Assembly: GCF_001522545.3 (NCBI RefSeq)
Contig: NC_031770.1
Span: forward strand, 24,988,167 to 25,052,166
Direction of reading: 5' to 3'
DNA from: Parus major
Taxonomy: Eukaryota; Chordata; Aves; Passeriformes; Paridae
Length of the DNA: 64,000 bases
Part shown: positions 21,616 to 35,900 of the stretch, one piece after another
How positions within the stretch are numbered: the first letter of the stretch is position 1
Layout: each line of letters opens with the position of its first letter
Made by a program: the position numbers and the translations under genes
Notes under the pieces: generated by a model
What the model saw: only the letters and a program-made list of their open reading frames with translations
Database searches by the model: none
Told to the model about the DNA's origin: nothing

Positions 21616-24600
21616 TTTATTTTTACAATATAAGCGCGTACCAACTAATTGTTATTAATGACATATTTCTCCATTGCAGTAGACATCATAGCAATTTGCC
21701 AAGTCTCCTAATTTGTCAAGCTTCCTAAGGTTCTCAGGTAGAAAACACCAACCTGCCTCTGAGCAATTAAAAATCTAACGATGTAACCTATTAATGCTTG
21801 TCACAGTGCACCTAGTTATGCTCAGAAAATGAGTAGCAGTAAATAAATGGCCATAATTCACAGAGTCATGGTGAGTGCATGTGCAAATTAGATGTACAGT
21901 TGCTGTGAGCATTTTGCAAGATTAGCTTGCTTGCTTTTAAACGTCTAGATGTTCTTACATACAGAAACCCAAAGCAGATTGTCTACTTGACTTTCATTTG
22001 CATGTTGTACACAATTGAAAACTCCTACTGTAATAGCTGTAATGTCCCAGATAGTGTTATGTAAATTGTGAGGTTTGATTGGTTTTGGTTGTTTTATTTT
22101 GTTAAGAAATAGGAATGACAGAACGACTATGCTTTACTATTCTATTTGGCAATTAGGACTGCCACATTACTTTCCACCAGCTAATAAATTCCCAATAGGA
22201 CCCTGGTCTACAGATGTTAAGCAGGTCTGATAAAATAAGATCTTCAGCCCCAGGCAGCAGTAGGAATCCAAAACACCACAAGGTTCTTCTAAGGTGACTT
22301 CTACCATTTCTTTCTCATTCTGCTGCATTTGATTTCAAAAAAACCCCACTTGATCTGATCATAGTGCCATTTTGAAATTATCAGATTTTCGCTGCCTTTT
22401 AGTGGCAAAGCCATTTCTTTCAGTCCAATTCAGCATCATTAAATTGTCAGAATAGCAGCTTCCTGTTTGATTCTTAATTATTCCTTTTTATTATATTTAA
22501 GACACTTAATTTTTTTTAAAGTGGTTTACTCTTCTTTGTAATGATCTGTTGTGATTAGAATCTCTTTTATATTACACTGAAGTTTTAAGGGTATATATTG
22601 GTACTTCGAGTCTAAACCTCTATTTTCAAGGTATTTAGAGGATTAAATTCTAGGCTGACTCTCTGTTGTGAATTCACTTTGATGTTTAATAAAAAAAAGG
22701 AGCGACACAATGGGAGAAATTAAAGACATAAGGGACAGCTCTGAATTTTAGGGGCATATTGTCATGCACAGAAATCTTCAGGCATCTAGATAAGAATATA
22801 CCATAGCCTTAACTTTGAATTTCCTTCCTTTTGTGAAATTAGTCAGGCTGCTGACACTACTTAAACAGCCTTTTTCCATTTAATATTCCACCCTCTTACC
22901 ATTATGCAGCAGGACCAAACGGTGTGAGTGTTTCAGAGGTGGTGTTATGACAAGGGTGGATGTATCCATAATGGGGACTCGAGCGGTGAGCCGAGGAACA
23001 GCCCGCGTGCGGAGTGCGGGAAGAGCTATCATAGGATGTGGCCAGGCCTCTGTTTACATAGAAAAAGCTCATATTCTATATACTACAATTACATTAGCAC
23101 ACTGCCTATGATCATATCTTGTTTCCTTGATGCCGAGAGATGGGGAATATAGGCTGTGATTATTGTTACAGGCTTTAGCAATAAGAAGGTAGGAGCCTTG
23201 AAATACCAGCAATTAGCGTTCATGCCTAACAATAGCATCCGTGGGGCTGTGTACTGGGAAGAGCTCAGAGAAGAGTGGGTGGATGACACACAACCTGCCC
23301 CACTCGCACTGCTGGCACTTGCAAATAATGCAAGTTGGGGGAATGATGCCCCTCTCAGCCAGTGAAGGTCAAGCCGTATGCCTTGGCCTCTGCGTATGCT
23401 TCCACAGCAGAGCCGACGCTGCAAAAGCACACGGGGGGTGAGGCAATAGAAGTCTTCCCATGAGCTCAAACCAAGGCTAGAAGTCATAACTGAATTTCAG
23501 CACAGCTTTGCTTTCCAAATTTGAGAGTAGCAGTTCCTTTTCCTTAGACTGTATCCCTGTATCAGCAGCAGCAGCTCACTGTGCCCTCCTGCCTGCATCC
23601 CTGTATCAGTATAACCAGAGCTGCTGCAGTCCACAACAGTCTCAACACTGAGACTAAACAACACAAGGAAAACACTGCCCAAAACTCACTGTACTGCCCA
23701 CTCCACAGGGTCAGTACAATGTTAGGGACTTGAGCAATGTGGTAATGCAGGTGTGTCACTCAGCAAAGCACTGCCCACCAGTCCAACAGTGCCCCCATCC
23801 CAAAGATTCACCAGTGGCTGTCTTTGCTGTCCCTATATTCTCCCTGGCCAGCTTTAGAAGGGATCTCCTCAGCTGTAAGTCCCAGTCCCTGCTCCTGCAG
23901 GCAACCAAGTCAGTGCAAAACTGGTTTTGAACTGGCACCACATTTAACTGGTCACAGGGTTTCCAGATTATTTTGTCCAACTACTGTTTGAACTGTGCAC
24001 AATCCAACTGCATCAGTTGCTGCAGTGTGCAGATTGGGCTGCAGTGCAATTTGGGAACGGGATTATCAAACACAAGCAACAATGCCATTTGTAAGGAAAA
24101 TTCAACAAATTTAGAACCACAAGAGTCATTGTTGGTTACATGGATACTGATCTGTTAAGAAACAGGTTTAAAAATTCCCTTTATTAGTTTAGTACTTAAT
24201 ACAGCAAGAGGTGGGAAGTTCTTCCCCAATTTCCACTCCAAATTTATTGAGTCTCTCCACTATGGCAGAAGGATAAAGTCTTTTAGCACTGGATAATGTG
24301 TTATAGAAACACTGCCCTGCATACTTGCTCACAGGTAGTGTTAGGTCTCCAAAATATTTTTAACTTCTCCTTGGGGAAGAACTAGCTTTTACTATGGCTA
24401 GCCTAAATTAATAAGTAGTTGCCAAAAGTTCAATTTCATATTTGTTCCAAAAATCTCTTCAGAAATGCTGAATAACAAGTATCAATAGCCATTCCTTTTA
24501 GTAAAAAAACCCATTGAATTCCTTTAAAAAAAAATCACAGACAATGCATTATGCGTGGAGATTCTTTGTGTAAGAAATTGCAGGTGTTGGTGTGTCCACT

Positions 24601-27600
24601 TTTACCAGAAATAACAAACCTTTCAGGTTATAGCCACAGTGATTAATTTTAATGGCAGTAGACAAGAAACAGTGTACACAGAGCTCTGTGACATGCTGCT
24701 TTTTTTTTTATATACTCTGAGAGCCAAGACAAGCCCTTCATGTGTTAGCAGCTATTAATTAAGGCAACAATGTTTAAGCAGTGGGTTGAGGTAATTTTAA
24801 AACTGCTTAACCCTTTTCAGAACTGCTGAGCTTTAGAAAGCACATACATATGTGTACTGATATTAATATGTAGAAGTATCTGTATGGATGGATTACATAC
24901 ATATGTATATACGCACATAACTAATGCCTATGATTGCTTTTTTTTTTAGAAAAAGTAGGTAGAGAGTATTTAAAAAGCAGTTCAAATCCATAATTTATAG
25001 AAGTGCTGTTGCCAATTTATATAATTAATTATAAGACTGTTTGTTGACATTTATTTTGTTTATTTTGTCATTAAATCAAACTTAAAGGTTATTTTGAATT
25101 GTAAATTTTGTGGGCATTATTTTGATTTCATGGTCACAGTTAGATACCTACAATGCTTCCAATGCTAAAAACCCTATAACTTCAAACCCTCTATATTCAC
25201 ACCATGGCTTCAGAACCAGCATCTCCCATCAATGACACATTTGTATGAGCTGGTGCTCTTTAAACATCTGATCAGATTTTGCTACGTTTCCTACTGCATC
25301 TCATCACTGTTTCTGCCCCACAGTAGTTTTTCATGTTGAACAAGTGAGTTTAGAGGTATAAGTGTTAAAGTACTGGCCAGAACTACATGGTGAGTAGACA
25401 AACAATGCCACTTGCCTCAAAAATAATTCATATTTTTACACAAGAAAATTAGCCTGAATTTCCAAGCAAATGCAGAGGAATTGGAAATCCATGAACATTC
25501 ACAAGTAATCAACACCAAAATACACACAACATGTAATTTTCAATGAACTCCCAGTGCCTTGCAATAACATACAACTATATCACAGGTCACAGGTAACATG
25601 ATCAGCCTTCAAGTACCTTTGCTCATTTTCACTTACTGGGGGATGGGGGAAGTGTTTAGAAAACAATGGAAACTTTCTTAAAATAGAAAACCTTCACATT
25701 CCACTCCCTGAGAAAATCAGGAGGAAGGAAACCAAAAAATGTAGCAGCGCTGCTATGACTGTCTGGCCTCCAGCAGCTCCTCCCTGACACAAGTAAACAT
25801 CATCCTTGTCACAATTCAATGCTGTGAAGATTGCCCTAAAAAAATGAGTATTACCTTAATAATTGCTTTTCAACAAATACCTGAACCTTCTATGACTCAG
25901 TAAAAAACAGGCAATTGCCTTGTGGCAGTGCTTCATCTGACTGTGGAAAGGCATAAAGCCAAAAAATGGGAGCTCCAAACAAGGCAGCAGAAAACTGTGG
26001 TACACAAAATGAAAACCTTGAAGAACAAGATGTGTAGTGCCCTTACTAGCTGCCACCAGGTACCTTACCTTACACAAGGCAGTTGCTAGATTTCCAGGTG
26101 GGAAGTTTGGAGGACAAACCTGTGCTGGCCATCAGCCCAAGAGACTCTGGTCTCAGCTAAGCAAGGCAGAACACCACCACCAACTTTGCTCTTTTAGCAT
26201 CCCCCCCTTGATAGAATCATTTAATCAATCATTTTGGCTTGTAGTTCTTAGCAATAGGAGCATGGGCACAGTCCAAAATCCAGCATGGTCCCACCAGCCC
26301 AAAGGTGATTCTGCACACAGCACTTCTGACCACTCACACCACAAACTGTACCTACTTCCCCAATTCCCCTCCTACAAATTCAACTGTATTCAACTGAATT
26401 CAACTCCTACAAATAATCCTGTAAAAAAGTGTTTTGGCCAAGTATTATTATTACCAAGAAAGGCATGCTTGTCTGGTTACAGCAGAGCTCAGCACTGCCA
26501 AGCATTTTCAACACACTTGCTCCAGGTTTGTTCCTTCTAAAAGCAAGGCAAAAGAGGTGAATGAGTATTTTTAGCTTTATGTACTTCACAGGGAATTGCT
26601 CAGTGCCTCTGTATTAGAAAAACGCCTTGCAGCTCCACAGTATGTTCAGTGACAGGCGCGTGACAAATTTCCACTGGAAAAAAACTCTTGAACATGACTG
26701 ACAATAGTAAAGCCACAAATTACCGTAATTTTATGCCCCCTGCAGCTAGTGGTGTAAAACATAGTTTTCAACCTTGTTTTTACTTGCTGAATTTAGACAA
26801 ATTTGTAATGTTATTGATGACAGTGAGAAAGACACTCAAAAGCAGAAATTGTATTCCTTGGCACAAACACAACTGGAGCACAATATTTTATCTGTACTAT
26901 AGGGGATGAAAATACGGTTGTCATTAAATACATTATATATATAGAGAGAGACAGAAGACTAGAGGATTCAAAATAACTAATTTCACATTATATACATATT
27001 TATTTTTAGCTATCACACAGTTGATCAGGATTTCTTTTTCTTTCTTCCTGGAATGCTGAACTATTGACCAGGTGCAGCACATTACAGTGCTCTCTCTTGC
27101 TGAACATTAATGTTTGAAATGCAGGTTGTGTCAATAATATCATGAAGAAATGCAAAAGCCGTGTTTAAACAAAGTCTACAGATATATTGCTCCTAATGGA
27201 TTTTCCAGTGAGCATACGCTATCATATTTCTAATTTTTACAGTGTAATTTTACTTAAAAAGGGTTCTGAGGCCCATAGAACTAGACAATTGCTAGAAATT
27301 ATCAAGCATTACAGTTAACTAACGCCACACAGACCATTCTAGCTACTAACTAAACTGATGGGAAGGAAATCCTAGGGAACTCCGCAAGGAACAAGAGCAA
27401 TTGCATGACTTATTTTTGTTGTAGGCAGAAAGTTTTTCAGATTATTTCAGGCACAGTGGCTTCAGTTACAGCCTCACCTGAGGCTGCAATTTCAGTATCA
27501 GAAAACACAAAGAAATGGTGATGGCCTCAATGCTACACACAATGCTGTATCCAGACTCCTGTACAGCACCACCCTGAATTACACTAACACCATGCTTACT

Positions 27601-30600
27601 CTTCCAGCTGCTTTTAAATTTGAGAAGTGGGAGATTGAAGAGGCTGCTGCTGGAACAAACTTCCTTTGGTATTTCTGGCTTGTGATGATGGCTCCTCTCC
27701 CTTCAGGCTCTCAGCTGATTACGGGGCCAGTGCCATCCCAGCTCCCTGCGGGGGGAAAGACATGAGGGCCAGCTTGGCGCAGCAGCTCTGATCAGTCTTT
27801 CATGGCCTCTTCCTTCACTGAGCTAGGCTCAGCAGCTAACACACCCCTAGCAGTCCTTGCTGCTGCCACAGCTGCCTTCTCCAGCATACCTCAAGGAGAA
27901 GCAGTTGAAGAGAAATCAGTGGGAACCATGCAAAAGGCAAAGGTCCATGGTGGTGTGTCATCAACCACAGCAGCCAAGCTGCAGGCTGCTCCTTTTCTGC
28001 ATGGCCATTCACTCCCAATCCCAATCATTCCCAAATCCCAGGCCTAAGGCACCATATTGAAGCTGCTGGTTTTGCCTACTGAGACCTACAATGGCCATCC
28101 TTCCCACTTTCCATCCCTTCAGAGTTCCTCTGCACTGATCCTGTATCTTGAAAATCACCCCTCCCAGCCCATCTCCCATAAATAAAAGTCCAGCATCAAA
28201 CAAAACAGCCTTTCAGAGCCTTCTTTGCCAGCCTTGAAGGAAGTTAGCCAGAACAACTCTGTCCCGTCCACACTCCCCTGCTTTCCCTCCAACCCAAACT
28301 GCTTTCCACCCGGAAAGTTCGCCCTCCACTCCTTCCCTCAAGACTCATCTCACCTATCTACAATCCTTCCCGAAACTCACTTTGTAGATCTGCCCTGGTC
28401 TCATAGGCTAAGTGAAGAACAGCAGATGCCAACTATTTGCCAAGCCAAGAATTAAATTTGCTGCTGACTGTCAAGGCTCATCACTGCCAGACACTGGGGT
28501 CTGCTGCTTTCTAAGCCCTGGGTTTCATTGGCACTTATAGCTGAGAGAAGTAACTGTGAGAAACAGAACTACAAAGTGGTTTGTAGCAATCGCTGCAGAC
28601 AATAGCAATTCCACAGATACCAGTGCTTTATCAGTGTTCAAGAGTAATCACATGAGAAATTGTGAAGCATTAGCCAATTGCAATATAAAGGTTTAAGAGT
28701 ACCAGAGAGAAACCTTGCATTAATAGTTTTATTTAAAAGTAGATCAATGTGGAACCCCCATCTATAGCAGGCACTGCCTAAGACAGTTTCTATTATATCA
28801 TTTTCTTAATTACAGGAAACAGTAGAGAAAACTTAAACCTTAAACTTCCATATCTACTCTTATTTCCATATCTAATGGCAAACCCAGCACTTTGCTCTTG
28901 TAGCTGAGGATCTGCACACTTAGAAAGATGCCCTCAGATTGAATTACAATCTCAGCTGAAGCCACTAACTTAGAAGGATATTGGGTTTCCTCTGATTCAC
29001 AGAAGCACTGGCAAACCACCAGAGGCTGCAGCCATTCTGGAAAGGAAACACTTTTTGGCGGTTACTTTACATAGAAATGATGAGAATCATTTTAAGAAAT
29101 GCAGAGAAGCATTTGCTAAAAAAAGAGGGCTAAATTCAATGACAGACTAAGCTTTTTCTTACATGCTTACTTTTTTCACCTTTACAGTAAAAATAAACTA
29201 GTACAGGAATCTGGACACCCCTTCTAGATGCTGACAGATTTCTCACAGTGAACAGCAAAACCTCCTGGTCACATCCATCACTTCTGCCACTTTCTCCTCT
29301 GCTGTGTTCCTGGGGAATCCAGAAGAATCACATGTTCAAGAAAAGCACTAAATACAGTAGTACTCTGGTGAACACACCACCAGTCTATTCCTCTGTCAAT
29401 ATGTGCACTTGTAATACTCCCTTCACAATTATGATCCTCCCTTGTCATGTAAACTGCAGCTGAAATCCTGCTGACTCAGGCAGTCCATCTGTAAAATCTC
29501 TCTGACTCTCAATGCCAGTGTCACAATTCCTTCAGCTACTCCATTTTCAACAGTGGGAACATATTAAAAAAGTGTGAAGACAGCTACTAACCTACCAAGC
29601 TGCAATTCTTGATGTAAGAAAGGGTCTCGGGAGACAATGAGTTGAACAAACTGTTTTAGTAGATAAGGATAAAACCATAGCATGTAAATACCATGCTGCA
29701 AAATGACTGCATTGGTAGTTAACGAGGAAACTTTTCCCATGTTGATCCCAAAAGCCTCCTCCTCCTGCCCCTTCCCCAAGGGGAGTGGGGGAAGAGGCAA
29801 GCCCATAACGTGATACAGGGCAGAGAGTGAGATTAAGTCATCTCAATTCAGGCAGCAAGCTTTTCCCAGTCCTCTCAACCCCAATCAAGACACATGATTA
29901 TGCAAACACATACACACTCCCACAATTTGCTTTCTACAGTAACATGTCAGGTCACGGCATGTCAGCAGGCTCTCTGCTTCCCACGGAGGCCTCTGGAAAG
30001 GCGTGCTTCCATCTCACAGACACTGCACCTGGTCTGGATCTTGCACAATCCCAGTTATCCACTAGCCGGTGGCAAAAAATTCTATCCTGCTTTAAAGGGG
30101 TGCATGCTGTGGTCAGTGTGCCAGAGTGCGTTTGCTCTCAGGACCAGTAAATCACCATGACAAGTTTGCAAGGCTGCCATTCTGCATTTTGTCATCTTAC
30201 AGGTTTCTCTCTTTGAAGATGAAAGAATAATGAAAACGCCTACTTATTTGGTGAAGAAATGCCAACCTTCTAAACTGCACTTTTCTTCATGCTTGAAATG
30301 GCTGAGTCTCAGCACAACACTGCACAAGAAATATCATTTCAAGCGTGTTCTTGAAGAGTCGGCACAAATGCCGATTCTGCAAAACCCTCCCAGTATAACC
30401 TTGTTTCAGACTGAGATGATTGTGTCCCAGCGTGGCACAAATCCCTCATCGGCCTACATTTTAAAGACAGGAGAGACTGCACTTCTCTGTGTAATCATCC
30501 CTTAACTGCACATGAAACATTTACTGGGACAGGAAATCCAAAGTATTATCACACAACAGCAGCCCATCCATGGAATAATCTCCTTCTTCCTATTTCTGCC

Positions 30601-32864
30601 ACAGAGATGGGCTGGGCTCCATTGAGTCCAGGCTATTCCAGTGGGATCCCAAATGGTCAGCATGTCCTTTTGCTCATTTCCCTGTCACTGCTGCCATGAA
30701 ACCCTGTTTGTGGTTGGTCTCATGTTCCTGCAGAACGTCACTGATGTTTAATCTGCTCCGCAGCTGGCTTGCTCAGCCCACAACTTCCCATGAGGTCACT
30801 CAAAGGGCAATTTTGGAGATGAAAACAATTTCACTTACACTCTTCAGTTACAGGCTATCAAATGTACTTATTATCTCTGTAACGGCAATTACAGGGCATG
30901 GTTCTGGCAGAGGCAAACCAGCAAGAAGAAAAATGGACAAATGTTAACTAGCACCAATCCTGCATGGTCAGACCCCACTGTGGACACCAGCAACAGAGCC
31001 CTGCATCTGGCTGTGGCCTTGTGTGCTGCTCTCCTGCCTCAGAGGGCAGCAGCCAGCAAACATGACCCCTTGGTATCACAACACAGACTACTGATATGTG
31101 CAGTACCTGATCGACAGCCTCCTAAAACTTCACCTCCTTGTCAAAAAGGGAGTCAGTGTCCACAGATCTGCTGTTAACTTCCTCTGTGATGACCTGCTGT
31201 TTGCTTCAAGTAATATTCTCTTCCCTAATCCATGTGCTAGCTCAGCTCCAGCTGCATCTTCGCTCATTTCCTCGAGTTGCGCTCAGCTGTGACACCACTT
31301 ACAGGAACACAGCTACTGCTGTGAATTGGAGAGATTCACAAGATGACCTCTAAAAACAAGAGCTGTGGCACTAGAGAAAGGGTTGCCAACTAGTTGACAC
31401 AGTCTTCAATTATGCTGCTATTACACTGAAACACGTGTAATGTAGCTGTAGCTTTAGAAAAAAGAACCATCTCCATTTGTGAAATGAAATAAACTGAGTC
31501 CTGCCTAGGCTTGCTTTCAGATAGGGCACAAAACCATTAGGCTATGAATGAAATTTCAAATGTTAATGCCTTATCTTGACAAGCCAGGAACAAAGGGTGC
31601 GAGACGGTTCGAGCCACGTAGCTGCCATATGTTGTCAAGTCTATGCTTGTGGAGTGATGAAGGTCACTGCAAAACCTTACCACTGAGGAAGCAGACACTG
31701 CTTGCATTCATCTAGCCTGCCTGGAAAACAAAACTTACCACTCCCCACTCCTGATCAGTGAAGCCTCATTTTTAAAGCATGGGATTTTTCTGTGAATTTG
31801 TTAATATAATAATTAATTAAATTGGAAGTTTACCTTAAAAAAAAATTAGGACCCAATTTCTTTCTTTGACCATACAAGTCTTCTAAATTTCGCCAAAACC
31901 TTTAGCGTACCCATGAATTTTTAATTACCACAATTTTGCCTATGTGGGAAAACCTAAGAAAGATAAAGTTCAGATATGGCTGCAAATGTCAAGACTAATA
32001 AACAAAGCTGAAATGCACAGAAACAATATTTCATTTTGTTAAAACTGGTTTGAAGTACTCAGCAGGCAACACGTTCCATTTACAATACCAATGTGCACAT
32101 TTGTGAGTTTCCATCATTATGCACAGAGATAATGGATGTATTTTCTACCTAATATTTAATCTTCGTAACTTAGACATGCCTTATTTGCATGATCACACAA
32201 CTCTGGACTCTAAAATATCGTCTCAGAGTAGCTGTACTCCCATAATCCTTCAAATAATGCATGTCCACCGACTTTACTTTCCCAGCAAGTAAAAATTGCT
32301 ACCCCTGCAAAGAATAGGCACTGCTTTGTTTAAAGGGAACGTTTTCCTGCATATGGAGTTCTTGCATCTGTAAAATTAACTGGACTAACACTTGTGAGAA
32401 TGAAAATGCTGTACAACTACAACACACAAAGCTAATGCAAAAGGTAAAAGTATTTTGTCTTTACGTATAATATCCAACACCCTACCAAGATGCTCAATAC
32501 AACAAAGTACAATTAAGAGAAAACTTAAAAAATGTTTATTTTCTGTGTAGATACAGCTGAATCCTGAAGATTATGTTCTTCACCCTTATATTTTCACCCC
32601 AAAACAGACTGATCAGGCAAAGAACAAGGACAAGACAATGTACCCCTCTTGCAACTTTCTTGATATACATATATCAGGCAAATCAACAGGAGCAAAAAAC
32701 TGAGTTGCGTTTATAGCAGATCATACATCAAAATGGAAATATCTCAGAGGGCTGCACTTTGATATTTAATTAGCAATTTTAACAGCATTTCTATTAATAC
32801 ATATTTCTATCAACTGCAGTTACAGCAAATGATGTTAATCACAGATTTAAATTAAAAATTACAC
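21616..32864. other. Tail-to-tail intergenic region, no gene recognised
   Basis: 11 kb between the ABCG8 and LRPPRC 3' ends. It is mostly AT-rich single-copy sequence. Two departures stand out: a small CpG cluster at 22978-23025 and a GC-raised, C-over-G-skewed block at about 27600-28450. Open frames here are short (under about 170 codons), lack splice signals or recognisable domains, and occur on both strands, so I call none of them genes. A noncoding RNA cannot be excluded. Confidence 0.6.
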
Positions 32865-32884
32865 ATAATATGCTTTTTAAAGAT

Positions 32885-32890
32885 TTTATT
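32885..32890 (-). terminator. Candidate poly(A) signal for LRPPRC
   Basis: AATAAA on the minus strand (TTTATT on plus), 53 nt after the LRPPRC stop. A second AATAAA at 32535-32540 would give a longer 3'UTR of about 400 nt. Mammalian LRPPRC has a longer 3'UTR, so the more distal site may also be used. Confidence 0.5.
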
Positions 32891-32942
32891 GAACGTAGTA
32901 TTTAAACAATTTCATAAACAACTGATTCATAAAATTGTCTGT

Positions 32943-32999
32943 TCATGATGCTTCCAATCTTCTATTCCTCCATTTTTCCACATAGAACTTGAATGTCTC
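32943..32999 (-). CDS. LRPPRC: LRPPRC last coding exon and stop
   Basis: Acceptor TTTATAG|GAG. It encodes [18 protein letters not shown] and TGA, 18 residues, the same length as human ESFEFYAQQLRKLRENSS. Confidence 0.92.
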   Translation of the reverse strand, partial: ETFKFYVEKWRNRRLEAS

Positions 33000-35900
33000 C
33001 TATAAACAGAGTGGAATAAACAAGTTCAACCTTGTTTCAAATGAAAAGTTACCAATTCTGAACAAAGTCTTCCGTCCTGACAAAATCTATTATTCTCTGT
33101 CATGCAAAACTAGATCTGTATTGAAGTCTGTATAATTAGGAGAAATACCAGAGAGAGTGAATAAAAGGAAAAGGAAAACCTTGCCAAAAATGCATAATGA
33201 AGCTTCTATTACTAAATGCAATAATATAATCAATTTCATTTTTAAAATGAAAATACTTTTTAACTTCAATCTGCAATTGTGTCAAAAAAAATTGAAACGC
33301 TTCTAAAGACCAAGCTGCATTAGAGAAAAATTGAACAGGGAAATCAGAAAATGAATCATCGCAGTGACTTGGAAAAAACACTCTTATTTTTTTTCACTAG
33401 CTACATATAAGAAACAGACATTCTAGGTTTTAAATTAACAGTTAAAGTAAAAATTCAGGTTATAAACTACATAAAGCTGCAGAAAAAATCCATCATAGTT
33501 GTTGAAAGGATAAACCAAGTATTTTGCGCCAAAATTTTCTCCAATGCTTTACAAATTAGAAAAGAAAATCACATTTATCATGAAACAACATAGAGAAACA
33601 GTATATAGCCAGTCTTCACAGAATTACAGAATATTTTTTTAGAATATAAAAAGTGGTGAGAAAACAGCAATTAAAAGTTTTCTTAGAGAATGAAAAACCT
33701 AATGTCTTCAAAATATGCTTAGCAAAAATGGTACTAATAGACTATTAGTCAAGGGAATGATGCAAAACTATTTGCAGTCTTCACAAATTTAATATCATGC
33801 TGCTTGTCACCCTTAAGTAACATGTATTTGCTCAGCTGCATAGGTATCTTGGCAGGGCATCTAGAAGAAAAGTTGCGAAAAATAACTCCTACAGTTCTAA
33901 AATTCCATCCTACTAGTGCAGCAACTTGTACTAGACACAAAACACTAATTAATGAAAACTAGAAGCCAGTAACTCTTACTGAAGCACAGCCTTTTCAAGT
34001 CCAATTGCTTAGAGAAATGCCCCAAGGAGATTTGATAAAGGTACTCCTGTAGATGAGTGCCTGATAAGATGGAAATAGTTGAAATATCGTAAACCCCAAG
34101 AGATTTTATTTCCTCAAGTCAAATCCAATACAAGATTACCACAGCCCCACAACACCCAGGACTTCATACATTACACATATCTGTAATGTGTACATTTTCC
34201 TTTGAGAAGTCCTTTAAGGAGTATCTGCAGAGACCCAGTCCCTATGTAATTATTCATGCAGTTTGTTTTATTAATACTGAACATACATAAATCTGCAGAT
34301 CTATTTCTTAATTAGGGAATACTCACAGGGGGTTCAGTGAAAGGGACAGGCTCTCCTACTTTCTTCAGAAAAGTTGCTAAAGATTTCAAAGAGATCTCGT
34401 GCAGCTCTATATTCTTCGCTTTAGTTTTCTCATACGTAGCCTTTACAGAAGCAACATCCCCATCCAATTCTGAGGAAAAAAACAGAACCCAAAAAATCTC
34501 AGTGGTTACTTGTTTCTCTTTCCACCTGTCTTCACTCATGCTTAACCATCGACTGCTGCTCAGACGTTTGCTTGAGAAGCATTGGGATGAAACTGAAGCA
34601 ACCCCTGACAGTTTCACTGCTGTCCCTGGGGTCCTAGAAGCAGTACAACAGTTCCTAGCACCTTGTAAACATCAAGGAAGTCATCATGTCCAGTTAAATT
34701 CATTCTGTTGCCTGGGAGGGAGAACACAAACACCTGCAGTATGGGACCTGTCTCAGGTTTTACTACTTCAAATTTGGAAACATCATCTTTGCAACCATAG
34801 GAGCTACAAAAACAGTTGCTCATAAAGAAAAATTAAATAAATAAAAAGCTTTGTGCAGAAATGGATAGCCTGTATCCCCTTCTTGTGAGAAAAAGCTTCC
34901 CACTCACACCTGGCAAGTGGCTGAGCTCCTTTCTGAATGTGGGAGGCTACTGCAAAACCTGCATGAAATGACAGCTTAATGAAAGCATAGAAATTGTTAA
35001 CTTTCTACAACTTTAAAATAGATTTATTATATAGGAAACACCAACAAAAAGAGCTAATACTTAGATTGCATTTAATGCATTTAATCGTGATTTTATGTAT
35101 TTCTTTTTTCTAAAAGGTATACAGCAAAGGATTGTGCATCTCACAAGACTGAAGGAAAGCTACACCTGGCAGTGGATCTCATCTGAGGACAAGGACAGGA
35201 ATAAAGGTCCTTTTATTTGCTCCATCATGGAAACCTGATAGATGATCAAACTTCTTTCAGCTGTAATCTCTATTCTACTATTAAACACAAACAATTTTAT
35301 TTGCCCATTTTTTTGTTAATTAGAAACAGTAACCAACTGTGGTAATCGCAATACTCTGCCACATTTCATAGCCTTTTTGTAATTAAAAATAACAGCCTGA
35401 AAGAAGAATAATTTGTTCTCTCAAAAATTAGGCTAATACAAGGTTGGATTTGGCCCAAAACAAGAACTCGTGTTTGAATGCTTACTAACTCTAAAATTAA
35501 AAAAAAGCAAACAAAAAACAACCAACTTCAATTTAAAAGCTCTTATTTCTACCCCTCACGGCTAGAGCACAATCTAAGCCTTCTCATTTTGAGTTGTGCT
35601 AAATATTTTGCTGATGATCCCTTTAACAGTCAAATGATCAAGGTCTCATACAGGTAAGATGATTGCACAGAATAACCTGGGAACGCCTTTTAAAACTCTT
35701 CATGTTTGTACTGAGTATCTTCTTTAGAACCTACTAGGAGCTTCTGCCTGAAGAGAGTACAGCAAGCATCTGTTCATACAGAGTGCAGTTCCACAAGTTC
35801 AATACACTCTAACCACTGTTTTAGGTATAGTAGAGCAAGTGATTGATTCTCTACAATCTCTTTATGAAACTGCTATACCATCATGTAGTTAGGAAGGACA

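Noticed and set aside
34614..34823. Open minus-strand frame upstream of LRPPRC exon 37
   Set aside because: It does not match the LRPPRC text expected between exons 36 and 37, which already join in phase (G plus AA gives Glu). It is intronic.
34337..34825. 162-codon open frame on the plus strand
   Set aside because: Its first part is antisense to LRPPRC exon 37, a real coding exon on the minus strand; the rest lacks any recognisable domain.
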